Source: Scilla litardierei (taxonomy: Eukaryota; Streptophyta; Magnoliopsida; Asparagales; Asparagaceae). From it: a stretch of DNA of 64,000 nucleotides. A program made the position numbers and the translations under genes. The stretch covers positions 155,106,817-155,170,816 of the forward strand of contig CM061132.1 in the NCBI GenBank assembly GCA_030789695.1, written 5' to 3'. Each line of letters starts with the position of its first letter. Position 1 is the stretch's first letter. Positions 21,958-33,722 of the stretch are shown here, piece after piece. The notes beneath the pieces are model-generated. The model had not been told where the DNA came from, made no database searches, and worked only from the letters and a program-made list of their open reading frames with translations.

Positions 21958-24900
21958 GTAACGCCCCGCTTCCCAGGATACCCGATAAGTACGAATCCGT
22001 ATCAGGTATTCTCGAGGAGGCGGGTGTTACGAAGGAATTGCAAAATTTCAAACACAAGCAGGCCCACTGCGCACTGCTGGGATAGTACATGTAGCATTCC
22101 AGACATCACAGAAACACAAAAGAACCACCAACTCAAATACCAATATAACATATATATATATATAAACTGCTCAATTCCAACATCAATTACAAATCGCTAA
22201 TACAATATATATAACCCAAACTCACCCAAGTACAATGACACACCCAATCTCTCCCGCTTTCACCCCCACTCTCAAATCCCACCAACTATGCTCGCGGCCT
22301 CTGACTCCTCGAACCAACACCTGAAAAATATCAACGGGACACGTCACAGCGTGACCCAGTAGGAATGTCCAAACCCAACTCACATGTGCAAGGAATGACA
22401 TGCTCTATGCAATAATTCGTAACTAACCCCAGCATAACATAATAGGGACAACGCAAGGAAGTGATATCAACTAACTGAACACATACCTGCCGCAAGGGAG
22501 AACCTGCAAAACAACGTAAGTACAGCAAAGAGTAGAAGCATAACCCATTCTTGATGCAAAATGAACCAATCAATATGCAACCTGAACCTTAAGAGGTTAG
22601 CATGCAAATAGTTGAAAGTTAGCCAAGAACCCCACCTTACTAATTTTTCTTTTATACACCTTTTCCAATGGGATTTCTTCTAGACATGGAATCCTAATGT
22701 AGCATTCCTACCTAGTATCTAATGTTTAGGATGTTATGTATATGCTTACAAAATGCTCGCAAAAATTTCGGCAGAGTCTCCTTTGTATTTCTCAAAGTTT
22801 TCCAAGTACAACATAAATAATATCCCTAAATGAAATCATAAGTAGTATTTCAAAGAGAATGGTATAAGCATAACATCCCCACATCACCAACAACTCCACC
22901 AACATCACCAACACCACCAACCTCCCCTTCTAACAACATGATATTCATGTAAGAAATGAAATCTATTCCAATTACTAAGAAACCAAAGTGAGAGTAATTT
23001 CATAAAGAGGGCAATTTCAACTTAGCATCCCAATTGGCACGAATATTGGAACAAATCGCTCAAGCAACATGAAACATCACTATTGCATCAAATAATTCAA
23101 TTTAGCATACAAATTCAACCACGCATGCACCATGGTAACCTGGATGTTAAAAATTCCAATATTCCATAATACTTCCAATAACCCAACATTACATAATACA
23201 TTAATGATATCACCAATACGAACGCCAATATCATGAAATTCACTATTAGCAATAACAAACTAACAATCCACGCTTTCCAACACACCATCATTCAAGCACC
23301 AAACACAACCATGGCAACATCCATTCTTACATGTTATCCATCACACACACACAACCACAAATCACCCAAAAATGCTAAATGATGCCATGATGCATATGAT
23401 GCTCAAGTAATGCGATGTGATGCAATGCAATGCAATGGGATCCCATGAATGAGCCGGCGTGCAAGTGTATCGTGACTACTCCGTTATCACGTGGTGCCAC
23501 CTAATGGTATCAAGAGGTTGCCCACGGCGACTCCTCCCGCCTCCTACCGTGGCAACTTTGTCCATGCACGTGCACTCCACCGTTCGTGTCCTAATAACAT
23601 CATTTCACCCCACTCCAAATTCCACGTGTATCCAACACACACCGCCAATTTCCCATCTCATTTGCATTTCATATGAACCTCATTTTCATACAAAAGAAAT
23701 TTAATGATAAATAAATTTCCACTTTCCATTTAAGAGCATTGTTTTATACGCATTTAGAAACAAGCATTAAAGACATCTTCACCCAATTTTCACAACTACT
23801 TATCTCACACACTTCATGCAAGGAAGAATGAAGGGTATAACTTCCAACAGTGTAAATGAGAGTGATTCCGCATAATGTTTGAAATGAGTCCATCAAGGCA
23901 ACATGAATCAAATCATCGCATCAAGTGATTTCAAAGCATTATATAGATTCCACCACCACATGAAAATTGATTATTAAAGCCTCCAACCAACCCAAATGAA
24001 AGCAATTTTACAAAATTTGACAAAGTAATGCACAGGGCCTACAATTGCATCATGAATAATTAATTTCACAAAATTGATGTAACAACCCAAAATCAAGCAT
24101 ACAAGAACTCACCATCTTGTACAATGAAAGCAACTTCATAAATTGAGAGCAATATCACCAAAATAAGAGCAACTTCTTTATACGAACCATTCAACATAAT
24201 TTATGAAGGGAGATGGGGCAATCTATTATTTATGAAATGCAACTTAAGATCCCTACTCTCTTCTTACTTAAGTTACATTTCAAAATGAGACAATTTCGTG
24301 TTGACAACCAATAATTAATTAATTGATGATTAATTAGTTCAGGTTGGCCATCAAGGCAATTCGACATAATTAATTAATGATTCCATAATTAATCAAGACA
24401 ATTCCAATATTCCAAGTGAGGCAATTTAGTAATTCCCTACTAATATAAACATCCCAACATTTCTAAATGAATAATTTGAAGAGAATTTGCCAACATCCCA
24501 AAGAGGACAACTTTCACTATGAGAGCAATTTCACGCAATTGGTGAAATAATTCATTCATATGCATCTTCAACATATTCATGGCTTCGAATTACTCTACCC
24601 AACATATGAAATCAAATTAAATACTCCATGTCAAGCAATTTCACCAAAACCCCTAAAAATGCAAGCTTAGTACTAAAATGCAATGAATTCTACCATGTGA
24701 GTAAGAATTGGACTCCTACCTCTTGTAGAGACTCAAATCCTCTTCCAATTAGATGAAGTCCCTCGTTGATCTCAAGCTCAAGCCCTAATTTCGAATTCCC
24801 CAAAACCCTCCTCCAATTGGGATGAAATCCTTCTCTACTTTCATGAAAACCCAATAATCCTCAAATCTCCAAGCTTCAACCCCAACCCTAATCTCCATCT

Positions 24901-25852
24901 TCCCTCTGATTTCGGCAACAACAAGAAATTCGGCCAGTCAAGGGAGTTTCGGCCATGGGGGTTGAGAAGATTTGGTGAAGATGAAAGAATAGATAGAGAG
25001 GGTGGGCTTAGGGCTTCTTCTCTTCTTCCTTCTTCCTCCAATCCCCTTCTTCCTATTTTTCTTGGCCTGGAAACTTTCGGCCACCACCAGAATTCGGCCA
25101 AGCAAGCTAGAATTTCGGCCATGGGGTGGAGGGAAATTGGAGAAGATGAAGGGTAGAAGGTGGGGATGGGTTAGGGCTTTTGATTCTCTTCCTCCTCTTC
25201 TTTTCTTCTTCTTTTTCTCCTCCCTTTCCCCCTCAAATTCGGCAGCAAGACCTCCAAATTCGGCCTGGGTTCAGCTGAAGCTTGGGGAAGAAGAAGTGGG
25301 GAGAGGAAAAGGAAATAAGGGTTCTAGTATTTACAAGTTTGCCATTCCCAATCACATTCATTTCTGGAATTTGCAGGACAGTCCCAAACAGGGGCAACTA
25401 ACTCAATATTTTTGACCTACACTTAAGATTTACTCCTCTTATGAGTTGTAGATATAGATGTTATGCATTCATATATCAATTTTCATGATGTTTCACCAAG
25501 TATTCAATTTAATACAGAATTTACGGCGAAGGGTATACGTGCTGAAACTGTGCTGGAAAGTAAAACAGAACATGTCATGTCTTGAGGACCAGATTTCTCC
25601 TAAATACGGACAGATTCAGGAAAAATGAAAAGTTACAAAGTTGTAGGGCTTGAAGTTAACTTTCCAACGAGACCAAGAACACACCATCTCGTTAAGAATT
25701 GAGGGACTGGTCGTCGTTATCGTAACATGTGTCAAAGCTGAGAAAAAACAGACATGCTGATTTCACGAAATTCATATCCCACTAATCTGAATTTGAAAAA
25801 ATGTTCAACATGAAAGTTGGAGATAATAGTCGCAAGTTTATGCCGTAAAATT
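21958..25852 (-). mobile_element. Insert I: 3.9 kb Tekay-type LTR-like sequence, one end truncated
   Basis: The left end is a normal gypsy LTR end (TGTAACGCCCCGCTTCCC, which in sense is the LTR 3' end, as in element B). The right part carries U3-like sequence (GTTGTAGGGCTTGAAGTTAACTTTCCAACG in pieces at about 25640-25665), but the expected TGTAAC terminus is missing where it meets the duplicated flank. No gag or pol was found. It includes a (TA)n run near 22150 and GA/CT-rich sequence with FLLPP-type frames at 24850-25400. It is probably a truncated solo LTR of a relative of B with very long LTRs. Confidence 0.6.
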
Positions 25853-25924
25853 TGGTTAGAAATTGATTAGGGTAGGTGGGTACGGTTAGGGTTAAAGTAA
25901 TTAATTTAATGGTATGGTAAAAAT
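25853..25924. repeat. 72-bp direct duplication, right copy
   Basis: Identical to 21886-21957. After it the LTR of element B resumes (CAATCAGCAGAGG). Confidence 0.9.
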
Positions 25925-26056
25925 CAATCAGCAGAGGCGCGCTCGCGTCAATGCATAGGAGAAAAATATATGGACGAAAACGCTCGGACGATCTTAGTAA
26001 AAAATACTGGCACATAATAATCAAACGTGACTAAAAATATAGGCCATTACAAGCCT

Positions 26057-26584
26057 CCTCGACGTTAAATTTCAACTGCGGGTTAAATCCCTTATTTCTG
26101 CTGTGACAAAAGATGGAAAGTCAACTGACATTGAAACAGCGCAAGCCATTATTTATATTCGTCGCCATGTGGATAAGACCTTAAAGGCTGAATACCTTAC
26201 GGTCGAAAATCCACTAGAGCCGTGGTTGCCCTTGAGGAAAGATATAAACATCAAAAAGATGTTATACTTCCAAGGGCACGACATGAGTGGGAGAAGATGA
26301 TACTGCAGGACTTTAAGTTCGTAGCTGAGTACAACTCAGCTCTTTTTAGTATCATCTCACATTTGAAGTTGTGTGGTGAAAAGTCTCAGAAGATCGCATG
26401 CTGGAAAAGACGTACACGTCTTTCCATGGACCATGAAAAAGATATGAAACTTATGCAGCAATACCGTGAACGAAAGTTTACTAAGTATTCTGAGCTGCTG
26501 TTATGTTTACTCATGACTGAACAAAATAGAGAGTTTCTCCTCGCTACTCATAACATGCGTTCCCTGGCACTGCCCCCTATTTGA
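26057..26584 (+). pseudogene. Element H gag, continuation
   Basis: This continues the frame cut at 12162. It has the copia gag core DIETAQAIIYIRRHVD, then after a frameshift EERYKHQKDVILPRARHEW, LQDFKFVAEYNSALF and LKLCGE, and QQYRERKFTKYSELL with LLMTEQNREFLL. Several frame changes and the stop at 26582-26584 show decay. It is recognisable as the nucleocapsid/capsid precursor of a Ty1/copia element. Confidence 0.8.
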
Positions 26585-28235
26585 AGCTCACAATGCATCT
26601 TCTTCTCAAAATAACAAAGATAATAAACGAAAAGGAAAATCACAGAGGAGGAACAAATAAAAAGGCCAGAGGACAAGGCCACCAGAAAAGAAATGAAGAG
26701 ATGCAGAAGTTCACTTGGCGTAGAAATGAAAAACAACAGAAATGATGCACCCCCACCTAAAAAGAAATGGGAAGACCAATGCCATAGCTGTGGCATGAAA
26801 TGACACTGGTCTAGAGCGTGCAGAACTCTGCGGCACCTACAAGATTTGTACAAAGAAAGCTTAAAGTAGAAAGCTGAAACAAATCTGGTGACCACCAATG
26901 CTCCAGCCCAGTTCACTGCTGAAGATTTCGAAAAAGGTGACTTGTTCGATTAGCCATTTTTATCTTTGTTTTGAATAATAATGTTATGAGAGCTATCTGA
27001 ATGATTGACTGAAGTATGAGTAAAGGTGAAAATGTTTTCCTAAAATCAAATGTGCTTATATGATTCATCTTTTAATAGATGAACTGCTCTCATAATTGAG
27101 TAGTAGACAATATCACATACGATCCTTCAATACAAATGCTATTTTCATAGCATATGAAAGCCAATAAATATTAGGGGCATCAAATATTATTGAATGCTCT
27201 AGGAACGCAACTCTGTTGCTCCCAAATGACACAGAAATTAAAAATAAAGGATGCATTAGTCTCTCTGAATTCAAAAGAAAACTTATTAAGTTTCAACATC
27301 TGTTTAAACAAATTCCACTTATAACTGCAAATGTGAACGAAAAATAATATCTGTATGTAACGTCTCAAGAAAAAGGAGCAAAATCCATACTTGAACATTT
27401 GAGAGCCTTTCACCAGGCCCCTATCATACAAAGATTCGGAGAAGAGGAAGCTAATTTGATGGAGAACCTGAAGTGCCTGATATCAGCCAAGTTATACTTT
27501 GGCATGACAGATTTGGCCACCCTGGATCGGTTATGATGCAGCACATCTTATCTCCATCCTATAGGCATGACATGAAGAACCAGAGGATTCTTCAAAAAGG
27601 GAGAAATCTCTTGCATCCCATAAGTGAAAACTAATCACAAGGCCATCTTTGCTAAAAGTTAACAAAGATAATCTACATGCTTCCTCGAAAGAATATAAGG
27701 AGCTATATGTGGACAAATCCACCACCCTCCAGTGGCCCATTTTGATACTTTATGATATGATAGATGCATCCTCAAAATATTCGTATGTGTGTCTACTATC
27801 GACCACAGCCTAGCTTTTCCAAAACTATTGGCACAAATAATATTGTCTCGGGCATATTTTTCAAACAACCAAATAAAGTAAATACGTCTGGTTAATGCTG
27901 GAAAATTTACCTTCTGGTCATTTCAAGAATACTGCCTAGCAACTGGGATAGAAATTGAACATCATGTGCCACATGTTCATACCCAAAATTGGTTGAAAAA
28001 GTCATTAATAAAAAGACTCCAATGGATTACACGTCCATGAAATCCCAGTTGTCGATGAATGCATGGGGACATGCAATATTGCATGCTGCATTGTTAATAA
28101 GCATAAAAATAAATATAAGACCCTTTGAAGGTCAAAGTCTCTCTGCACAAACCATTTTACTTGGTGTGCACAACCACTATCAACAAGTTTGTCATTCAAA
28201 ATCTACATCGCTTCTACCCTCGCGTGGAATATCGG
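26585..28235 (+). pseudogene. Element H pol remnant (zinc knuckle and integrase)
   Basis: A degraded CCHC region (CHSCGMK, then HWSRAC) at about 26780-26825 is followed by the HLQDLYKESLK tail. After about 600 bases with little recognisable coding, integrase sequence appears from about 27480, with pieces such as WHDRFGHPGS-like and PSSGPFXYFM-like text, IEHHVPHVHTQN-like text and NAWGHAILHAALL near 28055-28095. Nearly every 100 bases contain a stop. RT and RNase H are absent, so the element is also 3'-truncated. Confidence 0.6.
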
Positions 28236-28849
28236 TTGTGTGTGTTGAGAAAAACCACATTCTCGGTTGTGCACGCTGAGCAAGAGGGCATACTGGAGTG
28301 GGAACTGCTAATCGAAGAAGAAGAAGGAAGAGAGCAAGAGCAACTACAGGCGAGTCCCTCAACGAGTTCCTTCGTTGCTTCCTCCAGCTCAACTCCCGCT
28401 GTCACCACGACCTCATCCTTCGAGCCTTCGCCGAGATCTGGAACGACATCTTCTCCGTCTACGAGGACACCCCCGATCTCCTCTGGCGATCCAATTCGGA
28501 CTACTATTACCACAGATCCTGTTGATTGACCCATCCATTGATTGATTCTACCTTTCTCTTTTTTATGTTTTATTTATTTAATTTTATTTGTGTATTTGTG
28601 AAAGATATGTAGTTTTGGTTGACTCAAACATCATTTTGGTAAGAAGTAGAAGAAGTAGAAGAAGAGATCTAAGAAGAAGTGGAGGATGAGGCTAAAGAAG
28701 AACAAAAAATATCGGAGACGAGAGGAATGAAGAAGAAGAAGACGACGATGAAGTTGAAGATGAGGAGGAGGACAAGGGGGTAGAAGAATAGGCGCAGGAG
28801 GAGGAGGAAGAAGAGAACAAGGGTGGAGAGTACTTAGTGAAAAGGGTAG
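28236..28849 (+). other. Unassigned sequence before element E, GAA/GAG-rich
   Basis: Possible coding-like composition at 28240-28530 (overlapping 134- and 75-residue frames, Ser/Thr-rich or Arg-rich), then an AT-rich stretch, then a GAA/GAG-rich stretch (28640-28830) that would read Lys/Glu. No domain was recognised. The same unit resumes at 45934 after element E, because the flank GGTAG is the target duplication of E. Confidence 0.35.
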
Positions 28850-30212
28850 TGTAATTTTAGCCTGTAAGGATCAATACACTAGAGGGGGGTGAATAGTGTA
28901 TATAAAAAAATGTCGCAAATAAAATGTTAGTAATATTTGCAAAGATGGCACAGAAATAAAAAGACAAGTACTGAAATTAAATCAATCGCAAACACAGAGA
29001 TTTATCCCGGTTCGGATCCTTGTGATCCTACTCCAGTCCTCTACCCCGTAGAGATTTTCAATCCACTATAATCACTTGCCCCGCAAGCACGAACTTACAA
29101 AAATGGCGACACTCCCCGTGTCCCAAACTTTGTACAATCTCTAACCGAGATTCAAACCTGTAAAATAATGAAATAGAAAAACACATATAGCCTTGTTATA
29201 ATTTTCAGAGAAAGAATTCAAGGATGGTGTTTAGAAGATGAACTTCAAGATGTAAAAGATATGTAATGAAGAGCAACACTTGAAGTTCTCTGGTTCATAA
29301 AAGAAGAGAGAGATCTATTGATTTCTTCTTACAATTATGAACACAAACAACTTTCCAAAAATGATGTTGAAAAATCCAAGTTCTTCCGTTCTTAAATGAA
29401 GAAGGAAATCTAATGATTTCTTCTTACAAATAAGAAAAGAACAACTAATGGCCTAAATCTTTAGAAAAGAGAACACTTGATTCCAACAAATAAGAGAGTA
29501 AAGAAGAGGAAAGTGTGTGAAAGAAAAGAGAGGGTCTACCCCTTTATTTATAATGTTTAGGGACGGTTGGGGACTGTAGTTAACGTTGGAAAACGGGCAG
29601 GAACCGTCTCTGAAAATTTGGGATCAAAACGGCTAGTTTTGAAATTGGTCGACCAAAAGGACACATTGGTCGACCAAAATTTAGAGAGGGATTTTTGACC
29701 GTTGGAAGACATTTCTAGAATCTACACGGTTAGGGGAGTTTGCATATGCAATCCCATAACCAAATTCAAAGGTTTAAAATTGGTCGACCAAAATGGGGTT
29801 ATTGGCTGCCAATTTTCAAAGTTGTGAATTTTCGAAATTGGGAAGTGTAGATCTCTGAGGAATGGAACCTAGATGGCTAAGATATATTATCACAAGGCTT
29901 TTTGACTCTAATAAAGTAAATTTTTACATTGATTACATAAAGCCGTAGATAGGACTGCATCTGCAACTGAATCTGAGAAGCTTCTTTGCAGGAGATCCTT
30001 ATCAAGTGATTATATATCCAAGTCGTGGATTAGGTGACTTTGTCTTTCCAGCTTCATGATTGATATATCTGATTGAGTATGCATGAAGATATCTCATTTG
30101 TGTGGAACTCAGCATTGATATGTATCTGCATACATAGAGTTAGTAGCACTGAATGTGTTTGTCACATCAAAATCATATGGGAATAGAAATATGGAATTAT
30201 GAAATTCCAACA
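28850..30212 (-). repeat. 3' LTR of element E
   Basis: 1,363 bp, TGTAATTTTAGCC...AATTCCAACA on the plus strand. A minus-strand TATAAATA lies at 29553-29546. Three copies of the palindrome TTGGTCGACCAA lie 90-245 bases upstream of it in the sense direction. Confidence 0.95.
29645..29791 (-). promoter_or_regulatory. Palindrome cluster in the U3 of element E
   Basis: TTGGTCGACCAA occurs at 29645-29656, 29666-29677 and 29780-29791. It recurs in the other LTR at 45361-45372, 45382-45393 and 45496-45507, with one more copy in the internal region at 31987-31998. Perfect 12-bp palindromes upstream of a TATA box suggest a dimeric transcription factor site. This is inference only. Confidence 0.5.
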
Positions 30213-30226
30213 TTCTCCCCCTTTTT
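30213..30226 (-). other. Polypurine tract of element E
   Basis: The minus strand reads AAAAAGGGGGAGAA directly before the 3' LTR, preceded by GTCATCATC. This is the usual plus-strand priming site in this copia clade. Confidence 0.9.
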
Positions 30227-32066
30227 GATGATGACAAACATGAAACATATAGGTAAAATTCAACATATCAGATATACTCCCCCTGAATATGTGGAGTTAG
30301 TGAATACTCCCCCTGAGTAGATGAAATATATTCTCCCCCTTTGGAATCCTCAAAAAGAGGTAAAGTTAGTGAATGAGGGGAATATAAAATGCGGTCAAAG
30401 TAGATAGCCTATAAAAAAATTTGAACCGAATCGGCCAGAGTGTGAAAAAGAAGTTAGAAGCCAAAATATAGTATGAAGGCCGGAATAAAGAGCATGCCAT
30501 GAAAAATAATTAATGGAAAGAGCATGAACAATATAAAAATAAGTCAGTCCCAATAAAAAAGAAGGAATGTGCAAGTTAGTGAAAAAAAATAAATAAAAGA
30601 ATATACAAATACAGTCCGAAATAAGTAGTGGACAGGCCACTTTAAAATGAATTTGCCAAAGCAGTATATTTGTGAATAAAAATTTGAAGAAGAGCAAAAA
30701 AAGAAAGGCAAAAACTATGTAGGCCGAAAATGGGCATATAGGAAGAGCAGGCCAAATAAAATTAGTCCTGTAAGGAATTATATGTGCAAGGAGATGGTGA
30801 TGCAACAGGCAAGTGAAAATGAAAGTGCCAAATGAAACAACCCATAGGTTAATGAACAATACTTTTCCAAATGAACAGAAGATGCAAAGGAACAATCATA
30901 ACAACCATGTACATAAGTTACACTGAAGTGAAAAACCAACAGCAAACAGAGACTGAATAACAAAATGAACAACATAAATATGTATATAAGAGCAATAGAG
31001 TGAAGAACAATCAACATACAAAAACTGAAACAGACAGCCATATAGGGAAGTAAGCAAAAACAGCCGAGTGACTGAACAAACATACATCAGATGCACCAGA
31101 GGAATCACAACAGAACAATAAAAAGAACCATATATCTTGATCAACATAACAACTAGTGACAACAAAACATCCAGTGACATAATATTCAAAGAAGCATATA
31201 AGCATCAAGGCTAAAGTACATGAGGCTTGAACTACAATACCATATAGCCCACATAGCCTAGGACGCAAAATATCACACAGACCTAAACAATAGCTATCCC
31301 AAAAACAACAAACTAAACAGAGCAAATAGAACCAACAGAACCATAAGGTTTCCAAATTGCCTAGCAACGACCCAAGTAACTAGCGGCAGACATGTAGGGG
31401 GCCGAGCCATCGGGATCTGAGGGAATCGGTGAAGGAAGTCGAAGGGGAACCGAACGAGAGGCGAGGAGCCGTCGATTGAAGGTGGTCGCCGGCGAAGACG
31501 GGGTCGGATCCGGCGAAAGGGAAGATCGGGCGTCCAAGGAGAGCGCCGAAGGTTCGATTGAAGGGAACATGCGGAGGATCGGCCACGGGTGAGTGGATGG
31601 AAGGAGGCGCCGGCGGATTGAGAGGGTGGAGGCCGGCGATTTGAGGGGAGGATGATGAGGAATCGGGAGAGACTGGCGGGTTTCTTTGGGGAAAATGAAG
31701 GGTTGCGTTGGGAAGAGAAAGTAGACAGAGATATTTTTGGGAGATTGAGACTCCCTAGGAAAGAATTAAATAAGATGAAAAATAGTTATTGGAAGTTGTT
31801 GGAACTGACAAATTCCAAACGGTAGATAACGAATCCCACCAAAATTTGAAAACGAATGGATGTGTTCAGTTTCTGAAACTAAAAATGGAGGGAACGGATA
31901 ACGAGAATAAGCGGGAAGACGAAGTAGTTACCGAAAAATTAAAAAAATAATAAAAAATTCGAAAATTGGCGACCAATATTGGTGAATTGGTCGACCAATT
32001 TAAAAAATAGCCAGAACAATTTGAAAAAATTTGAGAGAAAATTTAAAAAATAAAAATAAGAATGTG
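30227..32066 (-). other. Long 3' region of element E downstream of pol, with a GC-rich gene-like patch
   Basis: 1.84 kb between the pol stop and the polypurine tract. In sense direction a GC-rich block at 31690-31360 resembles a plant gene 5' exon (CT-rich leader, then a Ser/Pro-rich 69-residue frame at 31570-31361). It is followed by T-rich, intron-like sequence with hydrophobic frames (for example 166 residues at 30895-30395). SIRE-type elements can carry an extra env-like gene here, but no such protein is recognisable. The block may be a captured host gene fragment. Confidence 0.4.
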
Positions 32067-32739
32067 TCATAAGTTCGTTTCACTAATAATCCCTAAATTC
32101 TTACGAAGCTTAATAAAAGTATCTTCTTTCAATGGTTTGGTTAAAATATCAGCTATCTGATGTTCAGTAGCTATAAATTTAAGAACTATATCTCCTTTCT
32201 GAACATGATCATCTAGAAAATGATGACGTACATCAATATGTTTTGTACGAGAATGATGCACAGAATTTTTAGAAAGATTAATAGCACTAGTATTATCACA
32301 CATAATAGGACAAGTAGAGCAATCAATACCATAGGCAGATATAGTTTGTTTCATCCACAAGATTTGAGCACATGCTAAACCTGCGGCAATATATTCTGCC
32401 TCGGTTGTAGATAATGAAACAGAATTTTGCTTTTTGCTAAACCAAGAAACTAAAGCATGACCTAAAAGTGGCAAGTACCACTGGTACTTTTACGATCTGA
32501 TTTGCAACCAGCAAAGTCTGCATCACTATAGGATAATAAATCAAATGTGCTTGACTTGGGATAAAATAAACCAAAATCAGAAGTGTGCTTAACATATCTA
32601 ATAATCCTTTTTACGGCAGTTAAGTGTGAAACTTTAGGATCTGCCTGAAAACGTGCACATAAACATACTGAAAACATAATGTCTGGTCTACTAGCAGTTA
32701 AATAGAGTAGAGATCCAATCATACCTCTATAAAGACGCT
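32067..32739 (-). pseudogene. Element E pol, 3' part (end of RT and RNase H)
   Basis: Continuation of pol beyond the C insertion. The connection segment has GMIGSLLYLTASRPDIMFSV and YSDADFAGCKSDRKSTSG, and after a one-base frameshift in a T run near 32468 the RNase H core STTEAEYIAAG and ADILTKPL follows to the stop at 32067-32069. The joining codons are interrupted by the target site ACGCT at 32735-32739. Confidence 0.9.
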
Positions 32740-33702
32740 TGTTACGCCTATTTGACCGAGGCCCATAAAGCACGGGCCCAAGAGCCCGACTACTGGTCAA
32801 AAGCCCATCCGCGTCCTCAAAGCCCATTCGACAAAGGCCCTACAAGGGACCTTCTCGAACGTCGATCCGACCCAGCCCCAATAACCCGTTGGTCGCTCGC
32901 CCACTCCTGCGAAAACCACTCCCCCGGACGCGCGACCACTAAATAGCGGTAATGGGGAGGTGCTGGCATGGCGGAGAGAGCGGCGGCGAGGGGGGACTGA
33001 TGGGGCACGATCAATGGCGGGCATGGGACGTGGGCCGGAGGCAATCAAGCGGGAGCTCTATAAAAGGGCCAGGAAGACGACGAAGAAAGGGACCGCATCT
33101 CAGGTAACAAAACCTAAGGTACTCCATCAACGAACTCGTTCCCCCAATTCATCTCCTTCCTCCCCCGCTCGCGCCGAGAGACGCCGTTACGATCTCCTCA
33201 CGAGTCGGACCGTCTCCGCCGGGCCTCCTTTCTCAGATCTCTATCTGACTTAGGCATCGGAGGGGATTTGGCCGGAACCAAGGTCCGGCCCCCTGACGAG
33301 CGTTCTCGTTTGCGCAGGTGGACAGCAGATCAACGGGCCGAGGCTACCCCTCGCCCCTCTCCGACCACTCGATCAACCGGACAGTGAGGCTTCCCCTCAC
33401 CGTCAGCCTGCCGTGGCCGAGCATGTCCTACCGAGGCCGAGCGTCCTAATCGGGTCCGAGACTCTCCCTCGCCAACCCGTCGGCCGTGCATCTACCCGGG
33501 CGACTGAGGCTACCCCTCGTCCCCCTTCCAGCCGAGGCCGAGCACACCTGTTCGAGGCCGAGCGTCTCAACCAGGGCCGAGGCTTCCCCTCGCCCCTTCT
33601 GCACCGATTCGAAGCCCCCGAGGGACCCAAAGCGGGCCCCTTGACCACGTTGACCGGGTTCTCCACGGTCAACGCTCTGCAGTGAGAAAACACTCTGAAA
33701 CA
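32740..33702 (+). repeat. 5' LTR of element C
   Basis: 963 bp from TGTTACGCC to CACTCTGAAACA. It contains TATAAAAG at 33059 and a block (GCATCGGAGGGGATTTGG, GGAACCAAGGTCC) shared with the LTRs of A, F and K. Confidence 0.97.
33059..33317 (+). promoter_or_regulatory. LTR promoter TATA box and candidate leader intron (element C)
   Basis: TATAAAAG begins at 33059. 45 nt later the donor-like TCTCAG/GTAACA starts at 33104, and CGTTTGCGCAG ends at 33317, giving a 214-nt candidate intron inside R-U5. The same sites occur in the 3' LTR (39709 TATA, 39754-39967 intron). Confidence 0.55.
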
Positions 33703-33704
33703 TC

Positions 33705-33722
33705 TGGCGCCGTCTGTGGGAA
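33705..33722 (+). other. Primer-binding site of element C
   Basis: TGGCGCCGTCTGTGGGAA starts two bases after the LTR. The first eight bases match the complement of the tRNA-Asp 3' end used by several plant gypsy elements. Confidence 0.75.

Larger units (their letters stand above)
12163..26051 (-). mobile_element. Element B: Tekay-like Ty3/gypsy chromovirus, defective
   Basis: LTRs lie at 12163-14752 and 19472-26051 (the second is interrupted by insert I), with gag-pol between them on the minus strand. In the sense direction each LTR starts TGTAAC or TGTAAT and ends GGGAAGCGGGGCGTGACA or a variant. The purine tract AAGGTGGGTAGAA (sense) adjoins the 3' LTR at 14753. The domain order is gag with zinc knuckle, protease, RT, RNase H, integrase, and a C-terminal chromodomain-like tail, which fits the Tekay/Del chromoviruses. 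Many stops and frameshifts make it non-functional. The LTRs differ at several percent of sites by eye, so it is older than C, D and E. Confidence 0.88.
19472..26051 (-). repeat. 5' LTR of element B, split by insert I
   Basis: The LTR pieces are 19472-21957 and 25925-26051. Without the insert and its duplication the LTR is about 2.61 kb, roughly 23 bp longer than its partner. That difference fits one extra unit (four against three) of the 24-bp minisatellite at about 20310-20410. The remaining sequence is collinear with the left LTR. Confidence 0.8.
10416..28235 (+). mobile_element. Element H: old Ty1/copia relic, interrupted by element B
   Basis: The left piece (10416-12162) holds a short LTR, a leader and the first 22 codons of gag. 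The right piece (26057-28235) continues the same gag codon by codon after removal of element B, then degenerate zinc-knuckle and integrase sequence. RT, RNase H and a 3' LTR were not found, so the element ends in an unrecognised breakpoint near 28235. The many stops and frameshifts make it the oldest layer in this part of the window. Confidence 0.75.

Noticed and set aside
30395..30895. 166-residue hydrophobic frame that looks like a membrane protein
   Set aside because: It lies in A-rich plus-strand sequence whose complement is T-rich, which gives Phe/Leu/Ile-rich frames by chance. There is no family resemblance and no support from neighbours.
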